From contig JAPNXP010000003.1 in the NCBI GenBank assembly GCA_028753945.1, positions 1,054,001-1,118,000 on the forward strand: DNA of 64,000 nucleotides, written 5' to 3'. The notes below the pieces were generated by a model. It did not search any database and had not been told where the DNA came from. It saw only the letters and a program-made list of their open reading frames with translations. How positions within the stretch are numbered: the stretch's first letter is position 1; each line of letters begins with the position of its first letter. The stretch is from Hexactinellida sp. DTS-2022. Lineage: Eukaryota; Porifera; Hexactinellida. Both the position numbers and the translations under genes were made by a program. This document shows positions 11,813 to 24,677 of this stretch, piece after piece.

Positions 11813-12860
11813 TCTATATATATAAAAGACAATGTATGTCTGTCTGTCTGTCTGTCCTCACATCTCCTCTGAGATGCCAGAACGATCTCTACCAAAATTT
11901 GCATATTATCTAGGAATTACCTCACCACTCCAGATAAGGAAAGTTTAATAAAAATATTCACATCTTCCCATCCCCAAGGTGACAAAACCTTTAACCAATT
12001 AAATTCGAGGGTTGTCCCAGTATGGATTAGCATCTAGCATTCAATTAGTATAAAAGGAATTTTATGTCTCTATCAATTGTTAAGGTTCAGGTATACTCTA
12101 CAAAATTCGAAAATTTAGATAAAATCCAAATCATTGTCTATCTCTCTTTTATTGCATTTTTGGATTGTATTGATACCAATAAGTACTCTCAAGAGATTTC
12201 TAAGAAGAATTCCTATTATTTTTCCAGTTTAACACACTTTGGTCACATCAATCTAGGAATAATTGATGTAAATTTTTTTTTCAAAAGCCGCTATCTCAAA
12301 ACTAACATTTTCAGATTTGTGTAGATAAGAAACTTTTTCAGTTTTGCACGTAGAATGGAAATCTCAACGGTCTCGGATAGATCTCGTCTAGATCCATCCT
12401 GTATCGTTTGCGATTTATTAAATTAGAAATATTTGCAGAGCTTTGCGGATTTTGGATAGGAAAATTTCGATTAAAAAGTTGACATCACGTAATAATCAAG
12501 AAAATTAAAAATATATTAAATTTGAACAATCCCAGACGATGCAGGATAAACAAGATATAGATAAACGCATTTAAACAGTATTTACTATTGTAAGGTTCAT
12601 TATTACTAAAAAATCTCTTACACAAATGAGTAAAATTTGAAAACCTAAAATTTCCCAGTTACTTGTCATTGAAATATTATTGCATTTTTGCAAATAGAAG
12701 GATGATTCAAATCCGCAGTAAAAATTTCAAGTAAATGAGGTAAATATTTTTGGTAGAAGTGCTCTAGAGTATACCTGAACCTTAAGTGTGCAGTAGAGAA
12801 TGTCAAACTGAGACTGTAATTTAATTGTAAAATAGTAAATTAATTTATCCAATCAGTTAT
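11813..12860 (+). mobile_element. Helitron family A, 5' part, interrupted by a TTAA element
   Basis: The 5' end TCTATATATATAAAAGAC is preceded by A, as in Helitron insertion sites. A TCTG microsatellite and a CCTCACATCTCCTCTGAGA block follow, shared with 20060-20200 (reverse) and 24680-24720. The copy is interrupted at 12080 by the TTAA element and resumes at 12787 with GTGTGCAGTAGAGAATG. Its 3' end is missing. Confidence 0.72.
12084..12782. mobile_element. TTAA-target element, copy 2 (699 bp)
   Basis: It has the same ends as the copy at 1548 (GGTTCAGGTATACTCTA and its complement), with TTAA at 12080-12083 and 12783-12786. Comparison with 24917-24930 shows the uninterrupted Helitron sequence with a single TTAA-containing junction, so the duplication is directly supported. 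Confidence 0.9.
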
Positions 12861-12985
12861 TTGTATTCAGTATTCCATTATAATTTCCCATAATATAAAC
12901 AACAATTGAATATACATATAGACCAATAAAATTCAACCTTACAATTGTGTTGTTGGACAATTTAATAGTCATACCTTTTGCTATA

Positions 12986-13161
12986 CAGTCAGGTCTGCTT
13001 ATTATGAACAAGATTTCGTCTGCTTAATTATTATGAACAAGACATGGTCCCAATTTAACAACTTACATTGGGTTGTATTTAGTTGAGTTCGCTTATTATG
13101 AAGTCTTTCTATTATGAACACATTTTTGGTCCATTAAATGTTCATAATAAAAGAACCTGAC
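12986..13161. mobile_element. Pogo-like MITE P1, copy 1
   Basis: Ends CAGTCAGGTCTGCTTATTAT and AATAAAAGAACCTGAC are flanked by TA on both sides. Internal TTATGAACA motifs recur. A second copy lies in opposite orientation at 61778-61967. Confidence 0.78.
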
Positions 13162-13370
13162 TATATATAGATCGGGTTGACATATTTTGCCAACTTCAGT
13201 CATAATTTTCATACAAAATCCAAACCTATTATTCAACTAATACGTATGGCACTTAAAAAACGTTCGCATGCTGGTAATGATTGTAAACAAACGCCCAATA
13301 CAGCGAAAAAGCGATTAAACGTGAAAATGAAACTTACCACCAAATACAAATCGTAGTAAAGCGTAGTAAA

Positions 13371-13401
13371 CTAGCAGAAAAATGCCGCCCAGAGGGCGGC
13401 T
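13371..13401 (-). mobile_element. Helitron 3' terminus (minus orientation)
   Basis: On the minus strand a perfect 7-bp stem with a 3-base loop (GCCGCCC-AGA-GGGCGGC, 13384-13400) lies about 10 bases before CTAG (13371-13374), which is followed by T. That is the canonical Helitron 3' end. The 5' partner was not located. Confidence 0.6.
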
Positions 13402-16400
13402 TTTCGGCTATATATTATAAAAGAAATGGATATGGAGGCAACAAACCATCGATTTGGGATTACTCACGAAAAGGATAGTAACATTGATATTATTCCCGCA
13501 TCACATTTACATTCCGATATAAAGATTTTAGATTGATTTTTGAATTTGATCTTGGTTGCAGCAGGAAGAACCAATTGGACAGAGAGTCAAACGGTGCGAG
13601 ATTAACGATCTCTGGTATGTAACCGTATTGATGAACTGACAAACCTACTATTCAGCCATCCTGTGGAAGTGAGAACAAAATGACAGTTAATATGGAGAGA
13701 AAATCTCTCTTGAAAAAAGCTGTGTTTTAGAATCGCGCTATCATTTGTAACATTGCATAAAAATATCTTCTAACCAAGATTCATAAAATTTAACAGCATT
13801 TTTCAGGACTGAAGGGTCTCCAGCCGTACTGAGCAAATTCGTTTTTAACTGTTATTTTATGACTACATCATATAATGAATCTAGGATTATTCTCAACTCA
13901 ACTTGCCTTTGCATACCTTTCCCACTGCTTCAATTACAAAAATAGCACTATATGGAATCAATACATTCTCCATATAGTAATTTATACAGGTTACTTTACG
14001 ATTATTCTGCTATGGTTATATATTAAGTTAATATGCCTATTGATCAATAGTATAAAGTGTCCAGGTAGGGAGCAATGAAGCCAGATTCACAATTATGCTT
14101 ATAACTTCCTTTATAACACGTCATCCCTTCGGAACTTTCGAGAATTTGGCTATCAAACATATATCATGTGCCTATTTTATTAGTGTTACACAACTTTATG
14201 TTTTATTTTTGGAAATAGCTCTCTATTGCTCCCTACTTAATTCATTTATATATTGATTACACTAAAATCATAGCTCTACTATGGACACTGTTCTTACCAA
14301 CTTTTATGAATTGGAGTCAGTTTTACTGATCCCCGGGATTTATCTTAAGAGATTTCTTCACTATGTAAACTTTGGCTGCGAATAATTTGTTTTTTATCTT
14401 ATAGAATTTGATCAAACTTTGCAGAAGCATTTTGCCATATATTATATGCAACATTCAGCAAAGACCTAGATTTTTCGAAGGATTTTGGTGTCTTTTAATT
14501 AAGGAGGGCTGAAGAGCCTGAAAGACTTGTCGAGCTGTTAATGTTGAGAGATTGTGTGCACTGAGTCCAGAAACATATTTCCTATATCCTTTCCTGGGGC
14601 ATCCGCTTGATACACTCCATAAAGTTATTGGCTGATGACCGACAAATCATTGAGAGAAATATAAACGTGGGGTTGTACAATCTCTCTGAAGCGGGTTCGA
14701 GCAAGACAAAAGTTAATTCGAGAATTATCAATCCACCTATGTAGAATATCAAATTTTTCCACGGATTGGGCAATGTTGCAATGAGGTTGTACTTATATGG
14801 TCAGTACCCAGTTCTTAATGAAAAATTGAGTAAATTACAAATCGTTCACACTGCGAAGAACCAGGCCATCAAATTATTTTTCCAAAAAATAGTTTGGAAG
14901 AAGAAAATACGACCGATAATACAAATTAAAATTAAAGACTTCAAAATTCCATTGATGATGTTGTATTTTATTAAAAAAACAGTAATTGATTAAGAATATT
15001 TTAGAATATGCATTTTGAATAATAATGCAAATACATACATGAAGTATCAAAACGGTTAACCAACTCAACCTCCACACATACTTATATACAGTCTAACCCG
15101 ATTATACTACACCAATGGCGGAAAAATTGTTCGCTTGCTCCGGAGTTCGTATAAGGGGGACACTTAGTGAATTTTCAACATTCGAATTTGAAAAAGTTGA
15201 AATAGCCATTAATTTGCTCTATACCTATCTAGTGAATATCCACAATACTAGAAGTTGCGAATTCATATATCCTCGGTTATAGCTTATTCAAATTTCTATA
15301 CTATACTGATTCATACTAGCCAGGAATCGAAAATTAACTATCTAGAATCATTTTTTCGAATAGTAACATCAATTATGAAATGTTACTTACTCTATTTAGC
15401 TGTTCCTCTAGGAAGCACAATTTTGATTATATACTTGTACTTTTCAAAATTTTATTTTTAATAATTTTTGTTGAAAATTATATATATTTCTTACTAAAAA
15501 AATTCTTTCTCAATAAAACTTAATAAGAATCGAAATTCTGCTTCCTGCGGGAACTAGTAATCGTACCCATATGCCTTTTTCAAAATATATGTCCGTTTCA
15601 AAAAAATGTAGTTTTCTCTGAATTTGCTTTTCTGAAAAGTGTGTTTTTTAAAACATGAAAATTTATATGTGTTTACTAAATAATTCAGAATGATCAAAAA
15701 CAACAACATTTGTGGCAGAAATTTTTTTTTTTTTATATTTAATTTTTTACATTTTTTTTTAATTTTTTCCCAAAAGTGACCTCAAAGGTGAAATTTTTTA
15801 AAAAAAAATTCGGATTCGTTTTCTTGACATATTTTCGGACTTGATCTATTGTATATTGGAAATTGAAATATTTCTTCCTTTTCACCGCGCGGTACCCTGA
15901 AATTCAATAAGTGTTGCCCTTAACCGCAGTAATACCCGATGAAAACCATTACAGGACATGATATTGTGGAAATGTTTGTTCGTCTTTCCGGAAATTCGTA
16001 TTAACTATTTGTCATAGATAGTTAGATAGTAAGAGGAAATCCAGATAGAGTAATATACCTCATTATTAGCATATATGGTAGATTTGATTACTAATCATAT
16101 CATGAAAACCTGATGTAATATAGAAAATTCGATGTGGTAGGCAGAACCGAAATGAATGACTTACTTTGCATTATTAAGACATCTTATGGGCCTATCTCTT
16201 TGGATCAACGCGAAAACCATACACTAGAATTGTCAATAATAGGAAATGTACAAATCATTATGTGCATGTTGTATTAATTTGGGAGGAAATTTTATGTCAA
16301 GAGTAACTAACCTCTCTTTGAGATATTTCTGCGCAGATGGAATGAAGGGATGTGAAGCGCATCGAGACTCTCCGCATTAGAGGATTCAAGAGAATACGGG

Positions 16401-17827
16401 ATAGAGGGGTCTGCGTTGGTAAATTTGGAATTACTGAGGTATGGACTGGTTGATTCGAGCACTGGATTTGTGTGTACTTTGAAACCTACCTAAATGAAAT
16501 TATCGAAGTAGTATATTCAAAGTAAACGATTTCCATGCAGCAATGGAATTACATCGAGCATGCATTAAGATATTAATAGGAATAAATGCAATCTTTTCGA
16601 AGAGAATCAACTGTTTAAAGCTTAGTTATGCAATTACAGAGGAGATTGGAGAATTACACTTGAATAACTTCAAAGAGTAAAAACCACCCATACCGCTAAT
16701 ACATGTTTCGCATGCAGTATCCTTAAGTAAATTTCCGATTATTTTCCCGCCGGGAATACCGTTAACCAATTTTGGTGTTTTATAATACATTATTGTATAT
16801 TTGAGGGCCTTGTGGTGTGAAAATATGACAAAACAGACAAAACCATGGTCAAAGTTGTGCATAACTCATGATATATTAGTGGTAAAGAGTTGAAACCAAA
16901 TGCTACATATAGATGAGAAGCCTACGCATTAATATGAAGGAGAACAGAATTATTCTGCATTCCAATATACCACTGTAATAAAAGATCACCGGGTACTGGC
17001 AAAGAAATAACCCTTCTTATATGCCCCTAATTATAAATTTTTGACTTATTCCTGAACGTTTTGACATGAACCTATATATTTTGACCTGTAGAGTCCGAAT
17101 TTCGCGTTTTTGCGACACAATTAGTGGTACACGTAGTGTAGTTTATAATAACCACTTAAGGTGCTGAAATTCAGAGAAATTCGTAGGCCGCACCCCTAAA
17201 CGCATATAACACCAAGAATAATCATCAGAAAGTACCAAAGATTTCATAGGGGTAGCATATGATCCATACACTGAGCCTTGATTAAGAATTGAAAAAAATT
17301 GCCAATGAAATAGATTTTCCGACATTGCGAAAAAACTCGAGTGCACTAGCGATATAGTGTTACGCGGAGACACTAATAATTGATGAAGTGGTACGCGCTG
17401 TGAGATGTTTGAGAAACACTGTCCTAGATGATTTTTCTAGCATAGATGTCAATTGTGCATCAATCTCAGTTGTTCTTAATTAATATACAATATTTTCCAT
17501 ACATTTGGGTAAGCAATAGTATATACTACTGAAAAGTAGCGAATAATTAACACAAAGTAACAATTGAATTCGCTAAAATTTTCAATTTGGGACTGTTTCG
17601 GAAGCTAAGATTTCAATTATTTACTCTTACAACATTAATCAAAAACTATAAAAATTTCTCGTTCATATTTGATTTACTTTTTTTGCGCTAACTGAGATTT
17701 TTAATTTTGAAAGTTTTGAAAAAATTTGGACATAATTATAAGAGCTTTTACCCCCTGTTAAAATTAAAATGCATCTGTGTAACAATAGATCAGTATAGAA
17801 ATATATATTTAGCATACTAATTTTGTA
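13402..17827. other. Mostly featureless AT-rich DNA
   Basis: I recognised no gene. At 15093-15160 there is a single pogo-like end (TA then CAGTCTAACCCGATTATAC) without a partner. Bases 15715-15850 are an inverted match to 480-620. Bases 17560-17827 are repeat E. Confidence 0.5.
17560..17827 (+). repeat. Dispersed repeat E, copy 1
   Basis: It matches 30375-30645 in the same direction, for example around AAAATTAAAATGCATCTGTG and the following ATATATATTTAGCA. It is non-coding. Confidence 0.7.
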
Positions 17828-18093
17828 TATCGTATTTACTCGAATAGTAGCCTAGGCGATTATTGTTTTTACTCCATTTTTGAAACAATAATTTTGAGCA
17901 ATTTTCTAGAATATCACATTTTATAACAATATATTTATGATAATCGGTTGATAATCGTATTGTGAGTTATATTCGATATAAATGTTTACTCCGGGTAGCA
18001 GTAATAAATTTTTATTTGCTACTTTATGGGGGCGATTATTGGAGGTAGGCGATTATTTGAATAGAGGCTACTATTCGAATTATACGGTATATT
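17828..18093. mobile_element. MITE with TACTCGAATAGTAGCC ends
   Basis: The left end around CGTATTTACTCGAATAGTAG is mirrored at the right by GCTACTATTCGAATTATACG, and both subterminal regions carry AGGCGATTATT or its complement. There is no coding capacity and the superfamily is unassigned. Confidence 0.65.
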
Positions 18094-18147
18094 TGAATAG
18101 AAAATAACCACGATTCCTTACATATGTAGTTCAGAGTGAATTAAATA

Positions 18148-18385
18148 CCGTATTTCCCCGAATAAGCGCCGGGGGCTTGAATAAGAGCCGGGTCAATAAA
18201 AATACATTGGCATGGTAAAATTTTCCCAGATTATATTATTTGATCACTGTAATATAATCCATTGATTTTGCCAACAACGGCAGGTATACTGTTGGTAGAA
18301 TCGATTAGAATCGACCTAAATATTATATTCTGGATTTTTCACAAAGATTTCAGGATAATTTTGGCCACGTTTTATTTTTAGAAAT
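18148..18385 (+). mobile_element. MITE M1 copy 1, 3' end lost
   Basis: It starts after TA with CCGTATTTCCCCGAATAAGC and is collinear with the complete copy at 23899-24157 up to GGCCAC. The right inverted repeat is missing. Confidence 0.72.
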
Positions 18386-19196
18386 CTGAAAACCGCAAAT
18401 GGAACTATCCATTTATATAATTCAAAAATATATTTATCGGCGTAGTTAGTGCATAAATTAATTGAAATATAAATGAACTAGCCGAAAACCCGCCCTCCGG
18501 GCGGCGCCTTTCTTCTAGTGCCTGCGGAAGGCTTTTCCGGGGCTTCGTTGCAAATTTTATCGTTCACAGGTATAATATTATTTTGTGTCCGTATATATGA
18601 TAGACACATGTATATGTATAATGCATTAATATTAGTATATTTACTTTATGGCAGAGCTTTGGGATTTACAACACTAACATGCTCCCAAGCGCTACGCGCG
18701 TCCTTACAACTTGCACTCGGGCCTGCGGCCCTCGCTTGTATAAAATGCAAATAATTTTCCAATATTTTGTTGGTTGTATATAAATATTGTGAAATGTAAC
18801 GAAAAATTACCGAAAATTATGCATCCCCTCTCTCTAAGTCACGTTTTTGCCATTTTGTAATCAAAGGTACGGCCTGTCACATTGGTAAAGTTTTCGCGTT
18901 TGAAGGCCTCATACACAGGTTGATTATATAATGGGAAATCACATGATGACATGTAGCACCCAGAACGCGCCGTAATATTGATGCTAATCTAAACAAATAT
19001 AATTATAGATAAGCTTGTCCGTCTGTAATATACCGAATCCAAATATTTAAAATGAACGATCATTAAGGAACTATGAATACAACTACTTGGACCAGTTGCG
19101 AAATCAAATAGACAGATTAGCAGTTAGAAATGTATGGGTAGACACATGGAACACAAATAACTGATTGGATGAATGAACTTCCTCTCGACCAATTAA

Positions 19197-19912
19197 GTTT
19201 AAATACGGCAGATTCACCCAAAAAAACACATGAATTTAGTTTTGAAGGTGGGAGTTTGAATTTCACATATATGATGGAAGACATTATAGCTATATCGAAA
19301 CTGAAAACGAAATCTAATTATCTTCTATAAATTCGAAATTATTGGGCTTGCAGTATTATGCTAATACAAAAGTCCCATAGGGGGATTTTTTCAGACTCCA
19401 CCTGATAAGTGTGTGGTTTGCAAGATCATTATTTGCTAAAGACCTGTACTGTGTGATTTATCAGATAGATCATCGTTATGGGCGGTTGGTGGGGGGTTTA
19501 GAATTTTGATAAGATCTAAATAAAAAATATGGCGACCTTTTAAAACTAAAAAATGAATAAAAAGGTCATCTTTTTATGCGAAATTTGATTAAATGCTTGA
19601 TAAAAAAAATTCCAAGTCATAATTCAAAAATGTTTACCGTCTACCAACTCCTTACGCTTATAATCTTTAAATATTGATTCTGATAACAAATATTGATGGC
19701 CGCATTGCCAAATTACCGCATAATATCTACCACCACTTTTGGAAATCGCCCAATGGGAGATTTGTATTAGTCAAATTTTGAAACCGACAAAAAATAAAAA
19801 GTATTATTGATAGGGACATTTTCTTTTTGGTTTATTGATTTGTATCGTATAGGTATATATTTCTCACAATTCCAGATTAATACAAGAACTTTCATTCACG
19901 TGGGGTAATTTA
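19197..19912. mobile_element. Insertion inside Helitron A (about 715 bp)
   Basis: The sister copy at about 24950 runs straight through this point, so the segment was inserted here or deleted there. It includes blocks also found at 29988-30066 (CCCATAGGGGGATTT-like) and, reversed, at 30220-30300. I could not define inverted ends. Confidence 0.55.
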
Positions 19913-20194
19913 ACCTTAATACACAGTCTCAGATGGCATTCTATAATGCACACTTAACATTTGATAGAGGCACTAAAATCCTTTTATACTAATTGAATGC
20001 TTGCTGCTAATCAATGCTGGAAAATCCTCGAATTTAATTGACTTAATAGGCTAAAGTTTTTGGTCACCTTTAGGGAGGGAAGATATGAATATTTTTCTTA
20101 AAAATTCCTTATTCAGGGTGGTTGGCTAGTCCTAAGTGATATACAAAATTTGGTTAAGATCTGTTGAGAACTCTCAGAGGAGATGTGAGGACAA

Positions 20195-20471
<277 letters not shown>

Positions 20472-20489
20472 ACTTTATATATATATAGA

Positions 20490-20828
20490 AGCTCCTTTGT
20501 TGTGTGTGTGTTTGTGAGTTTGTTTGTTTGTTTGTCCGAATTGCTTATTTTTAGCAACCAAATTACTTATTTTTAGCAACGATTATACAATTTTGTTGTC
20601 AAAACTTCTATAGAGCATAGCCCCCAAATGACCCGCTGACCCGAGAGGGTGAGCGAAACATCCGAATAACTCATAGTTAATGTAGCAATTCTTACTAAAT
20701 CTAGCAATTCTTACTAAATCTAGCAATTCTTACTAAATCTAGCAATTCTTAATGGCTTAAGCTCTCTATTTACCAATTATTACCGCATAATGCTACATTA
20801 AATCCTGTTTAATTGGAAACATAAATAG
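20490..20828. other. AT-rich DNA with a short tandem repeat
   Basis: Bases 20686-20752 hold four copies of an 18-bp unit TAGCAATTCTTACTAAAT. The rest shows nothing recognisable. Confidence 0.6.
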
Positions 20829-20835
20829 CATTAGT

Positions 20836-21905
20836 CATAGCATTCTATACTCTAAGGCAATGCCGCGGTTGAATGGACTTGGACCATGGATGAACTAGTA
20901 TAGTCAACTAAATATATGCAATGCAATTATTCTTCGAAATAAGTAATCCAGGGTGCTTCTACTTATGTAAATGTTTTATATAAAGGTGGTCATGTACAAG
21001 ACGCATATTTTTTGAGGTGCCACTTGTCGAAATGACGTCACCGTATTATCTAATAGGCAAAATATGCCAAAACTTTGAACGCATGTAAAATGTTCAATTT
21101 CGCTTTTTCAAACAAATTGGTTGGATTAACCCATCTAGGAGCTATTTTACATAAAATATCTCAGAATCAGTTACGGAATGTTATCACATTCCTCTGTTGC
21201 CTTGGAAACGTGAATTCAATGATTGAGGTAATATCTCGAGTAGGAATATAGTCACAGCTTAGTCAATGGATCCAATCGATAGCCCGTCCTTAACTTCCTA
21301 TTCAATGATAATACATTTCGATGCTCTATCTCCAACCAATTTTCTCAGATTTGTGATTATTGTAAAATACAATCAAATGATTATACACGTTTTACATAAA
21401 ATTGGTTGGAGATAGAGCATCGAAATGTATTATCATTGAATAGGAAGTTAAGGACGGGCTATCGATTGGATCCATTGACTAAGCTGTGACTATATTCCTA
21501 CTCGAGATATTACCTCAATCATTGAATTCACGTTTCCAAGGCAACAGAGGAATGTGATAACATTCCTTAACTGATTCTGAGATATTTTATGTAAAATAGC
21601 TCCTAGATGGGTTAATCCAACCAATTTGTTTGAAAAAGCGAAATTGAACATTTTACATGCGTTCAAAGTTTTGGCATATTTTGCCTATTAGATAATACGG
21701 TGACGTCATTTCGACAAGTGGCACCTCAAAAAATATGCGTCTTGTACATGACCACCTCTATATAAAACATTTACATAAGCAGAAGCACCCTGGATTACTT
21801 ATTTCGAAGAATAATTGCATTGCATATATTTAGTTGACTATACTAGTTCATCCATGGTCCAAGTCCATTCAACCGCGGCATTGCCCTAGAGTATAGAATG
21901 CTATG
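20836..21905. mobile_element. 1070-bp foldback element with 508-bp arms
   Basis: The arm 20836-21343 is almost exactly complementary to 21398-21905, with a 54-bp centre; I saw only a few mismatches. The flanks CATTAGT (20829-20835 and 21906-21912) are a 7-bp duplication, 8 bp if the G shared with the end is counted. It has no coding capacity. A diverged relative of one arm lies near 49290-49700. The 7-8 bp duplication suggests hAT or P-type mobilisation. Confidence 0.88.
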
Positions 21906-22079
21906 CATTAGTGTATTATTTAGTGAGATCTGTGTCGTGGGGAGGGGCGTGCATGCTAACCCGCATTGGGGCAACTCAAACTTGGGAGATATGTAAAGTT
22001 AGTTTAAAAGTTTCGAGTCCCCCCTTAGTTCGGGACTTTTTAAAAAGTTCGGCTCCTCTGGGTATGTATATATATATGT

Positions 22080-22238
22080 ACGAGCTACGCTAACTCGGTC
22101 GCTTCGAAACGTGGAACACCCACACAACAACCGCTTCGCGGTTGTTATGCGTTGCACTCAGCACTTCGTCAACAGCGAAGCGGTTGATGTGTAGGTGCTA
22201 CAGTCGTGAAACGACCGAGTAAGCGTAGCGCGCTCGTA
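22080..22238. mobile_element. Two Helitron-like 3' ends, head to head
   Basis: The left boundary TACGAGCTACGCTAACTCGG is nearly the complement of the right ACCGAGTAAGCGTAGCGCGC-TCGTA. Between them are GC-rich hairpins such as ACAACAACCGC-TTC-GCGGTTGT. Each outward end reads CTCG then T, like family B. Confidence 0.6.
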
Positions 22239-22240
22239 TA

Positions 22241-22833
22241 TCTATACTATTAAAACGCAATTAGTCTGTGCCTATCTATCTATATATTGAAAGAGTAATT
22301 GTTGTGTGTGTGTGTGTCTGTGTGTTTGTCCAGATTTGATTTGAAAGACTACGAATCCTAGAAAGCTGAAAATTTGTATACAGGGGTAATTTTGTTCTGC
22401 GACAACGATCTATTGGTTTTTGAAGAGAGATATTCACATTTGAAGGTGACAAAAATTGTTAGCCAATTAAATTCGAGGCTTTATTAGTATGGATTAGCAG
22501 ATTTCTTCGATTAGTATAAATAGATTGTGCATAATAGAAATATTTTCTGTGGCTCCACTTTGATTGATTGAAAATTAATTAATTTAAACCAATCAATCAT
22601 TTGTCTATTTTATTGCCTGTTTTATTTTAGTATTATTTTGATTCGGGCTTATCGTGCAACTGAAATTTATTGAGCTAATAAAAATTTATTATTAATGTGA
22701 TCGCTTTGGGGAGGGAAAGGCCGCGAATCGGCCGTTAATTGTATCGCGTTGTGCATAACACGAACGAACAAAAGCGCGAAGCGACTTTTGTGAGAGAGTG
22801 ATCCGTCGCGATCGACCGAGACCGAAGGGCTCG
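22241..22833 (+). mobile_element. Helitron-like family B copy 1 (two stacked 5' ends)
   Basis: A first 5' end TCTATACTATTAAAACGC starts at 22241. A second, TCTATCTATATATTGAAAG, starts 34 bp later at 22275; both follow A. A TG microsatellite and TTTGTCCAGATTTG follow. The 3' end is GACCGAAGGG-CTCG (22830-22833) followed by T. Confidence 0.65.
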
Positions 22834-23324
22834 TATTATTAAATCTCGATTGTTGTGTGTGTGTGTGTGTGTGTTTGTTTGTCCGGATTGTATTAAAGTG
22901 ACTGGGGATAGAAACCGCATTAATATATGAGATATAAACTAACTGTCAAATGTTATAAATGGTAACAAATGTTATAATACAGTAAACAAGTATGCTGAAC
23001 ACGAATTTCGCATTTATAAATTTCTAATATGAATATTTATTGTTGTTGTTGACATAAATAAGTAAACAAATTAATGAAAATTCAAAATCAACCTAGAAGT
23101 TTGCTCTCAACGGGTATTATAAGTAAACAAGTATGCTGAACACGAATTTCGCGTTTATAAATTTATAAATTTGAAAAACAACAAAAAATGGAAATCTTAT
23201 ATTTGGATCTATATAACATCCCTTTTCCATGGCAGAAAGGGTGAGGAGTAAGGCCGCATAACGGGCGTTAACTTGAGGTGCGTAGCACCGATCTGTCGCA
23301 AAGCGACCGAGACCGAAGGGCTCG
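22834..23324 (+). mobile_element. Helitron-like family B copy 2
   Basis: It begins directly after copy 1 with TATTAAATCTCGATTG and a TG run, contains TGTTGTTG and TAAACAAGTATGCTGA motifs, and ends with CCGAGACCGAAGGG-CTCG at 23321-23324. The head-to-tail order with copy 1 suggests tandem insertion or read-through copying. Confidence 0.65.
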
Positions 23325-23898
23325 TATATATATATGTTTGTATGTCCAAAATTGATTGAAGAAACTACAATACCCACAGGGCTGATTTTTGGCATGCAGT
23401 GGTATTTTGGGTCTGGCTCGGAAAATTCACACCTACCATAGAATTATGACTTCATTGTCACAATTTTGAAAGTGTGAAAATCGACCTAATTGCTCATAAC
23501 ACTATGAGAGGTAGAAACGTGAAAATGTAATACATTTTGTATATTAATAGTGTCTACAATAGACAACCTGAAATCACAAATATGCTTACTCATTGTCTAA
23601 TTATTACCTCATCATGATAATTCAAAAATTCTAGAAATATTTTTATTCTAAAATATGCAATATTTTTCGAACTTGACAAGTTTTTCTCTATCTTTTGTCT
23701 AAAATCTCCGAGATATATAACATTTCTATATTTAGTTAACATTCTGATGTTTTCAATAATTATGTAAACACTCTCTATGTACACTTAATGTAAAAGTAAT
23801 TTACATTCTTACTTTTAATTAAGAAGGTATTTATCCATTGTTGGTAAATCCACTAATACAAAATGATCATAATGCATTTCACTTATAGAATCAATATA
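23325..23898. other. Possible start of a third family B unit, then AT-rich DNA
   Basis: TATATATATATGTTTGTATG and GGCATGCAGTGGTATTTTGG resemble the 5' part of the unit at 43444. No end was found and the rest is unremarkable. Confidence 0.45.
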
Positions 23899-24157
23899 CC
23901 GTATTTCCCCTATACGCGCCGGGGGCTTGAATAAGCGCCGGATCAATAAAAATGACATTGGTTTGATAAAACTTAAACACATTAGTAAATCACTGTAATA
24001 TAATTACATTGATTCTGGCAACTTCAGCAGGTATACTGTTGGTGGAAACCATTAGAACTCACCTAAATCTTTTGTTCTGGATTTTTCACAAAAATTTCAG
24101 GAAAATTTTGGCCCACTAAAACAATAAGCGCCCGTGCGCTTATTCGGGGAAATACGG
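23899..24157. mobile_element. MITE M1 copy 2, complete (259 bp)
   Basis: Ends CCGTATTTCCCC and GGGGAAATACGG are inverted and flanked by TA on both sides. GCGCCGGGGGCTTGAATAAG and its near complement lie inside the ends. Confidence 0.82.
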
Positions 24158-24373
24158 TAATTATAACAAGTTGAAACTATATACCAAGATTTAACAAGTT
24201 GAATCAATATAATTACAAGTTGAAACAATGGAATCAGATTTAACTTTGTAGAGATATAGAAACTGGCCATATATAACTTCCTGACTCCTTAACTGATTCT
24301 GGAAAGAACCATGCATTGAAATATGGTATATTTCTGAAGTGACCGACGTCATCATTCTACTCCGGTTCAGCAG

Positions 24374-24590
24374 TGGCGTAGCCAGGATGGAGCCAAGGAG
24401 TCCATGCCCCCCCCGAATGAAATATTTTGTATATTATTTGCTATTATATCTACGTGTATTTGTCATAACCCCTCGTCAACCTATCAATTTATAATAATAC
24501 ACAGTGGAAAACACATGGAAATAGGAAATATTTGTCGTTATCAAAATGCCTCTAAATGACATTAAATTAAAGTTAGATAGTATACTAACA
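24374..24590 (+). mobile_element. hAT-like end fragment
   Basis: CAGTGGCGTAGCCAGG at 24374 is a common hAT-type terminus. No matching right end was found, so only one end can be claimed. Confidence 0.4.
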
Positions 24591-24606
24591 TCTATATATA
24601 TAAAGT

Positions 24607-24677
<71 letters not shown>

